From: Trichomonas vaginalis G3 | Taxonomy: Eukaryota; Parabasalia; Trichomonadida; Trichomonadidae | Reading direction: 5' to 3' | Length of the DNA stretch: 64,000 nt | Assembly (NCBI RefSeq): GCF_026262505.1 | Contig: NC_067205.1 | Location: 22,353,585 to 22,417,584 of the forward strand | Shown here: in pieces, positions 53,236 through 60,732 of the stretch | Position numbering within the stretch: the first letter of the stretch is position 1 | How the letters are laid out: each line of letters starts with the position of its first letter | Notes under the pieces: generated by a model | What the model saw: only the letters and a program-made list of their open reading frames with translations | Told to the model about the DNA's origin: nothing | Database searches by the model: none | Position numbers and translations under genes: made by a program

Positions 53236-54015
53236 CTACTCTACTTGTTTGAAGTTGTCAAAATACTCTGTTATTTTTTCCTTCAGTAGCGGCAAGTCTT
53301 CTTTGAAGGTAAAAATTGTACAACCTTTCATATCATAGTGTGTTTGAGGTAACGTATCTTGAACTATTTGTTTCACATCTTCATTTGGGGTCATTGAAAT
53401 CGGTAAGTTTTCGCGATAGAACCAATTTCTGTCAGATTTGTAAATCTTAGCAAGGTCGTAAAAGCTTTTGTTGTTTCTTCTGACTAAATGCAACATAACC
53501 ATATCTCTGTCTTCTTCATTTTCCATCTCTTCAGTATAAATCATATACTTATAACTCTTTTCCTTTCCTTTTGGTACCGAACGTGGTATTCTTTTCTGAA
53601 TGCTTTTGTCTTCTTTCATCATATCTTCTCTCTGCTTTGTACAAAGTTCGTCAAGTAGCATAAGTATGTAGATTGCATAACGAGGTGAAGCCCACATTGC
53701 TATTGAACTAACTAGGAACTTATGAACATATATACCTTTTAGATGTGATGGTAAGTTTTGCCTGTCTTGGTACATCTTTTTAAGTTCTACATGTTCAAAC
53801 TCACTGAGGAGTTCATGAGTGCTATTTAATTCAAACCAGTCTTTAGGAAGCTTAGTGTCTGGAGCAAAACAAGCCGTCAAAATACTTTGCATTTGGTACA
53901 TATCGTCTTTGACCGAACGAATGAGACGGAGTTGTTTGTTAAACTGAACCCACTCATATTCTTCATTTATAGCTTCATGGACTATAACTGTTGTTGTGTT
54001 CTCTGTTGTTGACAT
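53236..54015 (-). CDS. Polinton B KilA-N-type protein 1
   Basis: The ATG at 54015 is the first in frame and follows the leader TGTAAAGACAGAT, as in the sister genes. The protein starts MSTTENTTTVIVHEAINE. The KilA-N-like core ends in GIYVHKFLVSSIAMWASP at about residues 105-122, where the SIAMWASPRYAIYI block matches the family signature. The C-terminal half (YKYMIYTEEMENEEDRDM, VRRNNKSFYDLAKIYKSD) is a second domain like those fused to KilA-N in large DNA viruses. KilA-N domains bind DNA. The frame looks whole. Confidence 0.75.
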   Translation of the reverse strand: MSTTENTTTVIVHEAINEEYEWVQFNKQLRLIRSVKDDMYQMQSILTACFAPDTKLPKDWFELNSTHELLSEFEHVELKKMYQDRQNLPSHLKGIYVHKFLVSSIAMWASPRYAIYILMLLDELCTKQREDMMKEDKSIQKRIPRSVPKGKEKSYKYMIYTEEMENEEDRDMVMLHLVRRNNKSFYDLAKIYKSDRNWFYRENLPISMTPNEDVKQIVQDTLPQTHYDMKGCTIFTFKEDLPLLKEKITEYFDNFKQVE

Positions 54016-54040
54016 ATCTGTCTTTACATACAAAATAAAA
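54016..54040 (-). promoter_or_regulatory. Leader type A before KilA-N gene 1
   Basis: On the minus strand TTTTGTATGTAAAGACAGAT leads directly to the ATG. Close relatives precede the genes starting at 54915, 56333 and 57160. Confidence 0.65.
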
Positions 54041-54059
54041 AAATAAATAAAAATAAAAC

Positions 54060-54303
54060 TAACTTTATTTTTTCTATCTTAAGGAAATTCATGAATTTCA
54101 TAGAGTTTTGGCGACTAAGTTTTTTAACGTACTCGCTGTTCTTCACTGTTTCCGAGGGAAGCAATCTTATGCCATTTTACTCAGAATTTTGTTGCTGAAT
54201 TCAGCAAAAATAATGTTTAGGTGAAGAGGTGAGATGTCACCCGTTTTCTCACCTCTTTTCTCACCTGTTATTTTATAAGCGTTTTACATGGTAAACGTTA
54301 TTT
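54060..54303. repeat. Iteron block 1
   Basis: The block holds AGGTGAAGAGGTGAGATG (from 54219) followed by TCACCCGTTTTCTCACC, TCTTTTCTCACCTGTT and TTTATAAGCG. It is one of seven related blocks in this element (others at about 55026, 55213, 55367, 56417, 57627 and 57798). Common words are GTCACC, TCTCACCT and their complements. It also holds TTTTCTTAAGG-type AT stretches shared with 54960-55000. Confidence 0.9.
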
Positions 54304-54915
54304 TTACATGTATTTTTCAGCAACTTCGTCAAATAATTTTATAGCTTTATCTATCTCATCTACTTCAAACGTTTCTTTACCTTTCGTGGGAGCACCATAC
54401 ATTTTCTCAAACTTTTCAAGTAGTTCTGTTTCAGCAGCTCTCATATCGTTAACAAACACAACCTTGACTATATTGACTGTACTGTCATATCTTAGAGTTA
54501 TATTATATGTTCTTCCTATCTTATATCTCTTTGTATTGAAGTCCTTCGGTTTCTGAACGATGTAAAGTAAGCCTTCACTGCAACGTTCTGAGTCGAATGA
54601 ACCATATGTTATGAAGTTATATCCAACAACTGGGTCTAACCATAACAAAACTATTGGTATAAGACTTTTGTCTATAAGATATGCTGTAGTTCCATAGAAT
54701 CTTACCGATATCATAAGCTCAGGATTTCTTGTCAAAATTTTCTGAGTAGAAGCAATTCTAACCCAGTCCTTTGCTCTCTTTCCGGATGGAGATAAAATGT
54801 CTGACAAAGAATATTTTTTGTATTTCTTTGAGTATCTTACGTTTAAATCACCTATTCTAACCAATTTGGTGTCATTGTCTATCTTTTTAACTGTTTCAAA
54901 CTCAATGTTTGTCAT
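54304..54915 (-). CDS. Polinton B KilA-N-like protein with GIY-YIG/T5orf172-like end
   Basis: The ATG at 54915 follows leader TGTAAGAACAGAA. The protein starts MTNIEFETVKKIDNDTKL; a degenerate KilA-N-like part covers about 10-110 (RYSKKYKKYSLSDILSP, then IDKSLIPIVLLWLDPVV). The C-terminal part reads CSEGLLYIVQKPKDF, KRYKIGRTYNITLR, a helix, and GKETFEV. The YIV...YKIGRT...E...F order is that of the T5orf172/MUG113 group of GIY-YIG-like nucleases. Such KilA-N plus nuclease fusions occur in large DNA viruses and phages. The frame looks whole. Confidence 0.7.
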   Translation of the reverse strand: MTNIEFETVKKIDNDTKLVRIGDLNVRYSKKYKKYSLSDILSPSGKRAKDWVRIASTQKILTRNPELMISVRFYGTTAYLIDKSLIPIVLLWLDPVVGYNFITYGSFDSERCSEGLLYIVQKPKDFNTKRYKIGRTYNITLRYDSTVNIVKVVFVNDMRAAETELLEKFEKMYGAPTKGKETFEVDEIDKAIKLFDEVAEKYM

Positions 54916-54940
54916 TTCTGTTCTTACATACAAAATAAAA
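54916..54940 (-). promoter_or_regulatory. Leader type A before KilA-N-like gene 2
   Basis: TTTTGTATGTAAGAACAGAA on the minus strand touches the ATG at 54915. Confidence 0.65.
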
Positions 54941-54964
54941 AAAATATTTTATAAAAAACTAACT

Positions 54965-55418
54965 TTATTTTTTCTGTCTTAAGGAAATTCATGAAATTTC
55001 ATACGGAATTCAGCAAAAATAATGTTTAGGTGAAGAGGTGAGATGTCACCCGTTTTTTCACCTGTTTTCTCACCTCATGAATTTTCATGATTTCTTCGTA
55101 TATGTTTTGTCAAGACTTCATCGTACATTCTTTGTCATGATTTCATCGAAACTAAACGTATATGTTTTGTCAAGACTTCATCGTAATGAGCGTAAATCAG
55201 ACAAAAATAATGTTTAGGTGAAGAGGTGAGATGTCACCTGTTTTTTCACCTGTTTTCTCACCTCAGTTATTTTTTAAATTTTGTGAAAACTCAACGGTTT
55301 GACACATGCCCTAAAAATTATTTTACTCAGAATTTTGTTGCTGAATTCAATAAAAATAATGTTTAGGTGAAGAGGTGAGATGTCACCCGTTTTCTCACCT
55401 CTTTTCTCACCTGTTATT
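54965..55418. repeat. Iteron blocks 2-4 with 25-bp repeat relatives
   Basis: Three blocks start at about 55026, 55213 and 55367, each AGGTGAAGAGGTGAGATG then TCACCC or TCACCT, TTTTCTCACC words. Between them lie TATGTTTTGTCAAGACTTC words (55088-55180) and CATCGTAATGAGCGTAAAT, related to the left-end repeats at 42346-42460. The stretch is otherwise noncoding. Confidence 0.9.
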
Positions 55419-56333
55419 TTATAAGCGTTTTACATGAATTGTACGATGTATATTTGAAATCCTAAACAGTTTTGTAGCTTCTATTTCTTCTTTTAGTACA
55501 TCGAATGTTTTAACGATACCGAAAGTTTCTTTATACTTCTTCTTGACGTCAGATAGAAGGAAATCTTCTGCTGTTGGATAGTTTTTGTTCAGAAATGCTA
55601 ACATATCCATTTTATTTTCTGCTGGTTTTTCTGCTTCTTTCTTTAAGTCTGCATAGTCGTTTCGCATACGTTCTATCTCTTTGACGGAGTAGTTATATTT
55701 CCTCATTGCTGCTTTACATTTAGAACATTGCGGGTTCATTTTTGCGTTATATTCTGAAACCTTACCTGCTAAAACAACCAAGGCGTCAATTGCTCTCTTC
55801 ATCTCAAACATAGCGGGTCTTATCTGTTCATTCCATACCTTACCCCTACTATCTTTATCTCTTATTTCCCATACACATTTTGCAACTAATGAAACAAAGT
55901 TGTCGTAGGTCTTAAATTCTTCGGATTTGTAAAGGTCAGAGATGTTCTTATATAACATGTCGCAATCTTTGTCCATAACTTTATGGTTGCAATGAAAACC
56001 AAGGAATTCATAATTTACCTTTCGTATGAACTTCTTTATTTCTACTGAGTCAGTTGGTTTCACTTCAATTTCATCGAATTCAGGAATAGTTAGTTTTTGT
56101 TGCTGAATTTCAGGCAATTTGGGTAAATGGTCAATAATGTCCTGCATTTCATAAAGATACTGTTCATTTGTTTCATCTTTTGCAGTGCAATCTAAATCTC
56201 CTTGGAGAAGTTCTTGCTTTATCTTCTGGATTTCTGTTTCGAAAGTATATGAAGAAGGAATGAAGCTTTTCATTTCTACTAACATTGACGTAGGATTCAT
56301 GACTAACGAGTTTGGTGAAGTTGTTGCTAACAT
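55419..56333 (-). CDS. Polinton B hypothetical protein (304 residues)
   Basis: The leader TTGTAAGAAC touches the ATG, relating it to the KilA-N genes on either side. The protein starts MLATTSPNSLVMNPTSML, is mostly helical, and contains a CNHKVMDKDCD segment and a Cys pair (PQCSKCKAAMRKYNY, about 210-220) that could bind zinc. No family is recognised. It lies inside the KilA-N cluster, so a regulatory role is possible. The frame looks whole. Confidence 0.55.
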   Translation of the reverse strand: MLATTSPNSLVMNPTSMLVEMKSFIPSSYTFETEIQKIKQELLQGDLDCTAKDETNEQYLYEMQDIIDHLPKLPEIQQQKLTIPEFDEIEVKPTDSVEIKKFIRKVNYEFLGFHCNHKVMDKDCDMLYKNISDLYKSEEFKTYDNFVSLVAKCVWEIRDKDSRGKVWNEQIRPAMFEMKRAIDALVVLAGKVSEYNAKMNPQCSKCKAAMRKYNYSVKEIERMRNDYADLKKEAEKPAENKMDMLAFLNKNYPTAEDFLLSDVKKKYKETFGIVKTFDVLKEEIEATKLFRISNIHRTIHVKRL

Positions 56334-56350
56334 GTTCTTACAATAAAAAT
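56334..56350 (-). promoter_or_regulatory. Leader type A before the 304-residue gene
   Basis: On the minus strand TTTTTATTGTAAGAAC leads straight into the ATG at 56333. It is a shorter form of the leader at the KilA-N genes. Confidence 0.6.
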
Positions 56351-56399
56351 AAAAAAAAATATTTTATAAAAAACTAAAATATATTTTTTATCTTAAGGA

Positions 56400-56480
56400 A
56401 ATTCATGAAAATCCAACGGGTGAGAAAACAGGTGAGAAAACGGGTGACATCTCACCTCTTCACCTAAAATATATTTTTGT
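56400..56480. repeat. Iteron block 5 (inverted)
   Basis: GGGTGAGAAAACAGGTGAG and ACGGGTGACATCTCACCTC followed by TTCACCTAAA is the reverse orientation of blocks 1-4. It lies between the 304-residue gene and the KilA-N gene at 56498. Confidence 0.85.
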
Positions 56481-56497
56481 CGAAAAAAATGGTTCAT

Positions 56498-57160
56498 TTA
56501 CTCACAATATTTTTGTACAAAACAACCCCAAGCTTTTAACTTCTTTTCTGCAGCTTCAAATGCTATCTTAGCGAGTTCATATTCTCTAAATTCTCTCTTT
56601 AAATCTTCTTGTTCCCATTGGTCTAGTTCGTATGGCGAGTCTCTATAACCAGAACATATCTCACGTTCATGTTCTATTTGTTTTTCATGCATTTTTCTAA
56701 CTTCTTCTTCGAACAAAGGTTTTGCATTCTCTACTGTATCTTCAAGTTCTTCTTCATCTAATTTCTCATGAACTTTCTTGTCTATGGAGTCCATAATTTT
56801 TCCAACTGCTATGCAATATTTTGGAGAAGCCCACATTGCTATATAGTTTACAAGTCTTGGGTCTACATACATTCCTCTAACCTGTTTGATTTCATCAGGA
56901 ATTCCTGCATGAATTTTGTATAAAAAGCAACCCGCTGTTTTCCGCGGGTTGGTATATTCTTCACAAAATGCCTCAAAATACTCTTCCCAGGACTTATTTT
57001 CCAACAACCTTCTAAAGTCCTTCCTAAACTGCTGACACATATTTGTTGCATTTATATAACCATCCTTGTCTCTACGTAAGACTTCAATACCGTTGTAAGT
57101 GCCTTTTGTGAATGTTTCGCCATTAGATTTGTTCGTGAACGTTTTTGCTTCGACTGACAT
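56498..57160 (-). CDS. Polinton B KilA-N domain protein
   Basis: This is the clearest KilA-N gene here. The 220-residue protein starts MSVEAKTFTNKSNGETFT. The domain covers about 20-130 with YNGIEVLRRDKDGYINAT, then NKSWEEYFEAFCEEYTNP, and RGMYVDPRLVNYIAMWAS. KilA-N domains are DNA-binding folds of large DNA viruses and phages. A charged helical tail follows (EEEVRKMHEKQIEHERE). Leader type A precedes the ATG. Part of this gene (56911-56971) has an exact copy at 57474-57534. The frame looks whole. Confidence 0.88.
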   Translation of the reverse strand: MSVEAKTFTNKSNGETFTKGTYNGIEVLRRDKDGYINATNMCQQFRKDFRRLLENKSWEEYFEAFCEEYTNPRKTAGCFLYKIHAGIPDEIKQVRGMYVDPRLVNYIAMWASPKYCIAVGKIMDSIDKKVHEKLDEEELEDTVENAKPLFEEEVRKMHEKQIEHEREICSGYRDSPYELDQWEQEDLKREFREYELAKIAFEAAEKKLKAWGCFVQKYCE

Positions 57161-57182
57161 TTCTGTTCTTACAATAAAAATA
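57161..57182 (-). promoter_or_regulatory. Leader type A before the KilA-N gene
   Basis: TTTTTATTGTAAGAACAGAA on the minus strand directly precedes the ATG. It is the best-formed example of the leader. Confidence 0.7.
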
Positions 57183-57473
57183 AAAAATATTTTTTTGGTG
57201 GGACGTCGGACATTCGTTTGTGGCTTAACCGTCGGACCACAACGATAAAAATCTCGACAAAAATATACGATGAAGTCTCAACAAAACATTTACGATGAAG
57301 TCTTAACAAAAAATATACGATGAAATCTATTTCCTGTGTTGTTGTCAAAATGTCATGTTGTCACACTTTTTCAAAAAGATGTTAGTTGACCGAGTGACCG
57401 AGTGACCGAGTGACCTGGTCGCCTAAAATATATTTTTTTCTATCTTAAGGAAATTCATGAAAATTCACCTGTT
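57183..57473. repeat. Repeat-rich gap with a Polinton A-type iteron unit
   Basis: CGTCGGACATTCGTTTGTG at about 57205 repeats 52836. AACATTTACGATGAAGTC words (57265-57330) are inverted 25-bp repeats. At 57332-57420 lies TCCTGTGTTG, TCAAAATGTCATGTTGTCAC, then GACCGAGT three times. This is the reverse complement of the 116-bp unit of Polinton A apart from a 3-bp insert and altered iterons. Confidence 0.93.
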
Positions 57474-57534
57474 GAATTTTGTATAAAAAGCAACCCGCTG
57501 TTTTCCGCGGGTTGGTATATTCTTCACAAAATGC
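57474..57534 (-). repeat. Exact 61-bp copy of part of the KilA-N gene
   Basis: It is identical to 56911-56971 and includes the hairpin AACCCGC-TGTTTTCC-GCGGGTT (57492-57513 here). A second hairpin with arms GAGCCA and TGGCTC follows within 40 bp. In the gene the segment encodes FCEEYTNPRKTAGCFLYKI. Confidence 0.95.
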
Positions 57535-57599
57535 TTGTTTTGAGGTCGAGCCACTTTTGGCTCCACCTCTTTTTTCAACCAAAAACTCATTTTTGTCGA

Positions 57600-57848
57600 A
57601 TTCAGCACAAAATTCATGAAAATTCAACGGGTGAGAAAACAGGTGAGAAAAGAGGTGAGAAAACGGGTGAGATGTCACCTCTTCACCTAAATTATATTTT
57701 TGGGTCATTTACGCTCATTACGATGAAGAAGTTTCGACAAAACATTTACGAAGAAGTCTTGACAAAACATTTACGATGAAATTCATGAAAATTCATGAGG
57801 TGAGAAAAGAGGTGAGAAAACGGGTGAGATGTCACCTCTTCACCTAAA
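57600..57848. repeat. Iteron blocks 6 and 7 with inverted 25-bp repeats
   Basis: Two reverse-oriented blocks (GGTGAGAAAA words ending GTGAGATGTCACCTC, at about 57627-57690 and 57798-57847) flank an inverted left-end module at 57705-57785 (GGGTCATTTACGCTCATTAC, then GAAGTCTTGACAAAACATTT). The last block abuts the end of the 57840 gene. Confidence 0.9.
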
Positions 57849-58718
57849 CATTATTTCAATACTTTTCAGCACTTTTCCGTAGTTATATATGAAAGACAAT
57901 TCGAGATAAAAGTCATAGTACAATGGAATAATATGTTGCACACCATTTGTTGTGAACCAAACTTGAAAGTCAGAGAAACTGTTACTAGGTGGTTCGTAGA
58001 ATTTAGAAGCAAAGTCATAAAAGTCCTTACCAATACATAGAAAACTATTGTTGCTTGAACTGAAACTTGCATGACACATGACATTTTGAGGGTCAAACAC
58101 GTTTCTATAAACTGTCAAATCTGCTGGTGGACGTATAAATTTAAACGGACCGTCAGGTGGTAATGGTTCGTTCTGGTTTAGTAACCGAAGAAATTGTGCC
58201 CAAGAACGTTTGTCTACTTCCCAAAATAAAAACTGTGTACTTCTTGGAGGGTTAATTTCAATCCTTTGAAATGAAACGGTGGAATTCATCTTGTTGTATT
58301 CTAGTTTTAGATAGTATGTTCCATTTAGTAAAGAGTCGTATTTTTCTTGAAATTCCCAGTAGTATTTGTTTATTTGAGTTTGAAAGTCATTTAGAGTTTT
58401 CTCAAGACTTTCGTCTGAACGAACTGTAAAGATTCTCATTTCGTCAAATTTGTCTATTAGACCATCAGAACCTTCATACTGCCCATGAAAATATACTGCG
58501 AACATAAAAGCGTTAGTTTTTCTTTTTGAAAACAAAACTCTTCTAAATCCTATTGCCTTTGCATCTGAAGGACTTTGAAGCCAACGAATTGGATAGTCAA
58601 ACCTGTATGCTCGGGATGAAATTTCTTCATCTGATATAGTCCTACCGGCGTTTGTAAAGATATAGTCTAACGGTTTTGTATCTACTACTTTTGTTCTTTG
58701 TTTTTCAACCTGAAACAT
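57840..58718 (-). CDS. Polinton B hypothetical protein with a paralogue at 63311
   Basis: The 292-residue protein starts MFQVEKQRTKVVDTKPLD and is strand-rich with YRFDYPIRWLQSPSDAKA, a middle with ERIEINPPRSTQFLFWEVD and a C-terminal VWFTTNGVQHIIPLYYDF. The 63311 gene shares the start, the YRFDYP-RWL-P block and AIGFRR. No known family is recognised; a structural or attachment role is possible from the neighbouring fibre and pVI-like genes. The frame looks whole. Confidence 0.6.
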   Translation of the reverse strand: MFQVEKQRTKVVDTKPLDYIFTNAGRTISDEEISSRAYRFDYPIRWLQSPSDAKAIGFRRVLFSKRKTNAFMFAVYFHGQYEGSDGLIDKFDEMRIFTVRSDESLEKTLNDFQTQINKYYWEFQEKYDSLLNGTYYLKLEYNKMNSTVSFQRIEINPPRSTQFLFWEVDKRSWAQFLRLLNQNEPLPPDGPFKFIRPPADLTVYRNVFDPQNVMCHASFSSSNNSFLCIGKDFYDFASKFYEPPSNSFSDFQVWFTTNGVQHIIPLYYDFYLELSFIYNYGKVLKSIEIMFR

Positions 58719-58786
58719 TTAATATATGTAAAAATATACTGTTTTAAAAAATGTTTTAAAATGGTATGCCATTTCATATTTCTCAT

Positions 58787-59137
58787 CTAACAAACATGTT
58801 GTCTGACTGCTTGAGGGTTAGGTTGGTACCATTCGAACTTGACACTTGCAATTCCTTCAATTGCATTCAAAATGTCTGAGTCGGAGTCAACCATTTGTTC
58901 TCTCTTTGTAGTCTTGAAAGCGTCAAGAAGCATTGCAGCTGTTGTGACATTGCCATGCGCATAGTATATATGACCGTCCAAATCTGTTATGGTCAATCTG
59001 AGATTGTATCCTTTCTTATTTCCGTCTTGTATGGCAGCAAGTACTCCCATGAAGCCTTCTTTGTTCTTTCCTTCGTCAAAGTTTACTGTAAAGGTTCGAC
59101 CAGAATGTAATTTGACTTCTAACTTCACGATACTTTT
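58787..59137 (-). CDS. Polinton B small protein, unknown
   Basis: The likely start is the ATG at 59137 (MKSIVKLEVKLHSGRTFT). The about 116-residue product is strand-rich with LHSGRTFTVNFDEG, NLRLTITDLDGHIYYAH and a C-terminal KFEWYQPNPQAV. It overlaps the end of the next upstream gene by about 60 bp. No family is recognised. Confidence 0.5.
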   Translation of the reverse strand, partial: KSIVKLEVKLHSGRTFTVNFDEGKNKEGFMGVLAAIQDGNKKGYNLRLTITDLDGHIYYAHGNVTTAAMLLDAFKTTKREQMVDSDSDILNAIEGIASVKFEWYQPNPQAVRQHVC

Positions 59138-59507
59138 CATATGCATATCTTGTTCTTTCCATGGGAGCATGTGCGTCTTCACCTTTTCCTTTTTTCCTTC
59201 TCAAAGGATGCAATTGTTCGTCATGTTTCCAGTAGAATCTGGCAAAGCCGTCGTGTCCTTCAACTTGAGGTTCACTAACATCGAAAGGCATGTCCATAAG
59301 ACGTTCTTCTTCTAACCTCTCTAGTCTGTTTGGATAATTTGCACGTGCTGTTTCCAAATCCATTTCGTAGCGAAGACCAGACAATTTGTCATAGACTTTT
59401 ATGGGTCTTCCCTTCCTATATTTAAACTTCTTTGAAACTCTCCAACCATATCTTTCTAACTCTGCTTTTATTCTAGCAGACCTTCTATCCATTCTATACG
59501 GGGGCAT
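59076..59507 (-). CDS. Polinton B basic protein, possible core-type protein
   Basis: The ATG at 59507 (MPPYRMDRRSARIKAELER) is preferred because a TATAAAA leader touches it. The 143-residue product is strongly basic and Tyr/Arg-rich, with RKGRPIKVYDKLSGLRYE, EDAHAPMERTRYAYEKYR and RRKKGKG. It could package DNA, like the core proteins of adenoviruses, but this is inference from charge. No family is recognised. Confidence 0.5.
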   Translation of the reverse strand: MPPYRMDRRSARIKAELERYGWRVSKKFKYRKGRPIKVYDKLSGLRYEMDLETARANYPNRLERLEEERLMDMPFDVSEPQVEGHDGFARFYWKHDEQLHPLRRKKGKGEDAHAPMERTRYAYEKYREVRSQITFWSNLYSKL

Positions 59508-59536
59508 TTTTATAAAAATAAAAAAATGTTTTTTCT

Positions 59537-60121
59537 TTACTTTACATAACCGCCTGCTGCCATAAGTCTTTGACGCCAACCCATACCAGCTAATGAAGGT
59601 TGACTTGGTTTAGTTTGGAAACTAAACTTTGGTTTTGGTTTATCTTCAGTTTGTGGCTTCCCTTCTTCTATTGGTTTTTCGTCACTTTTCGGTTCCTCTG
59701 ACTTTACCTCACTTGCAGGTATGGTTGTGTCGTCAACATCTTCGTAAATATCATATGCCATTTGTTTTTGTTTTCCTTTCAACTTTTTGTGTTTGTTGTA
59801 AAGTTTAGAATATTTCGACTCTAAGTCAATGAGATGTTCTATAATGAACTGTTGGTCAGTGAAGTAAACTTTTCCATCTGTTGTCTCGAAAGCTCCTTCA
59901 GACTTCAATATTTTATTTGTGAGAGTCTGTTTCTTTTTTGAGATACTAGCCGTTCCATTTCTATGAAAAGTGACTTTATAGTTAGGGTTTGTATTTCCAG
60001 ACCTGGCACTTTCTATTATTGAATTTTTCTCTTCATCTGTAAGTTCTTTGACAGGTTTTGACAATGGTTCTGAACTTTTTGTTTGTGGTGTCAAATCTAC
60101 CGTTTCAACTTCTTCGGTCAT
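59537..60121 (-). CDS. Polinton B acidic/basic linker protein
   Basis: This 194-residue product starts MTEEVETVDLTPQTKSSE and is low-complexity with Glu, Lys and Pro-rich stretches (EEPKSDEKPIEEGKPQTE). A possible folded part has RNGTASISKKKQTLTNK. It ends in GMGWRQRLMAAGGYVK. No family is recognised. It is preceded directly by leader type B, with the small 60140 gene upstream. Confidence 0.5.
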   Translation of the reverse strand: MTEEVETVDLTPQTKSSEPLSKPVKELTDEEKNSIIESARSGNTNPNYKVTFHRNGTASISKKKQTLTNKILKSEGAFETTDGKVYFTDQQFIIEHLIDLESKYSKLYNKHKKLKGKQKQMAYDIYEDVDDTTIPASEVKSEEPKSDEKPIEEGKPQTEDKPKPKFSFQTKPSQPSLAGMGWRQRLMAAGGYVK

Positions 60122-60140
60122 TTCATCTCAGTAAAAATTT
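60122..60140 (-). promoter_or_regulatory. Leader type B before the 60121 gene
   Basis: TTTTTACTGAGATGAA on the minus strand leads into the ATG at 60121. The same sequence precedes the 60295 start. Confidence 0.65.
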
Positions 60141-60295
60141 TAGTTTGTTTTGTTTTCAACTGGTTGTTTAGGTTTTTTAAGTCGGTCTAAAACTTCCTGA
60201 GGTATAGGAAGAACTTGACAAACACGTGGTTGTGTAACTGCTGGAAGCCGACAAATCCATCTTGAACCCATTTGTCTCAATGCTGTATTGTTCAT
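60140..60295 (-). CDS. Polinton B small basic protein (51 residues)
   Basis: The frame starts MNNTALRQMGSRWICRLP and ends LKKPKQPVENKTN. It has leader type B just upstream and its end abuts the leader of the next gene, so it is probably a real small gene. Function unknown. Confidence 0.45.
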   Translation of the reverse strand: MNNTALRQMGSRWICRLPAVTQPRVCQVLPIPQEVLDRLKKPKQPVENKTN

Positions 60296-60314
60296 TTCAT
60301 CTCAGTAAAAAACT
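60296..60314 (-). promoter_or_regulatory. Leader type B before the 51-residue gene
   Basis: TTTTTTACTGAGATGAA directly precedes the ATG at 60295, nearly identical to the sequence at 60122-60140. Confidence 0.65.
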
Positions 60315-60716
60315 TTACATTCCCCACGTTTGAGGCGGTTGAGGTTGGTTATTGTTTACCCATTGTTGTGCATGGTTATATCCTCTGTTAAAGAATCTTT
60401 CACCTTGGTCCATATAGTGTCCTGCTTGGTTATAGTAGTCATTTGCTTTGTTATAATAGTTTCCTGCTTGTCTTCCTACATTGTCCATCCATCCTTGAAC
60501 TTTTCCTCTTGTTTCAGGATTTGGAATAAGATTTGCTGCATCTCGTGCTACATCCCAACCTTTCTGTACAGTTTGTATAATAGGTTGTGCTTTCTCTTTA
60601 AGTATACCTAATGTACTCAAAATCTTCCTTCCAACTCCAAATACACCTCTGGCTATTGTTCCCACTGCGGGCAAAAATCTGGATGCAACTCCTGCTAATG
60701 CGCCAAATAAACCCAT
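60315..60716 (-). CDS. Polinton B pVI-like minor capsid or membrane-active protein
   Basis: The 133-residue protein starts MGLFGALAGVASRFLPAV, a Gly/Ala-rich amphipathic helix, continues with VQKGWDVARDAANLIPNP and has a Tyr/Asn/Gln-rich C-terminus with repeated NYYNKANDYYNQ. Polinton and adenovirus pVI-type proteins have amphipathic N-termini that disrupt membranes during entry. It is the counterpart of the short peptides in Polinton A. The assignment is by composition. The frame looks whole. Confidence 0.6.
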   Translation of the reverse strand: MGLFGALAGVASRFLPAVGTIARGVFGVGRKILSTLGILKEKAQPIIQTVQKGWDVARDAANLIPNPETRGKVQGWMDNVGRQAGNYYNKANDYYNQAGHYMDQGERFFNRGYNHAQQWVNNNQPQPPQTWGM

Positions 60717-60732
60717 TTCTTATAGGGTAAAA
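60717..60732. promoter_or_regulatory. 16-bp divergent spacer
   Basis: TTCTTATAGGGTAAAA is all that separates the ATG of the pVI-like gene (minus strand) from the ATG of the integrase gene (plus strand). Any promoter must overlap coding sequence or be this short. Confidence 0.7.

Noticed and set aside
52783-53338. Several overlapping frames of 117-142 codons on both strands
   Set aside because: They arise from repeat units with lengths that keep frames open; no protein-like composition beyond the repeats.
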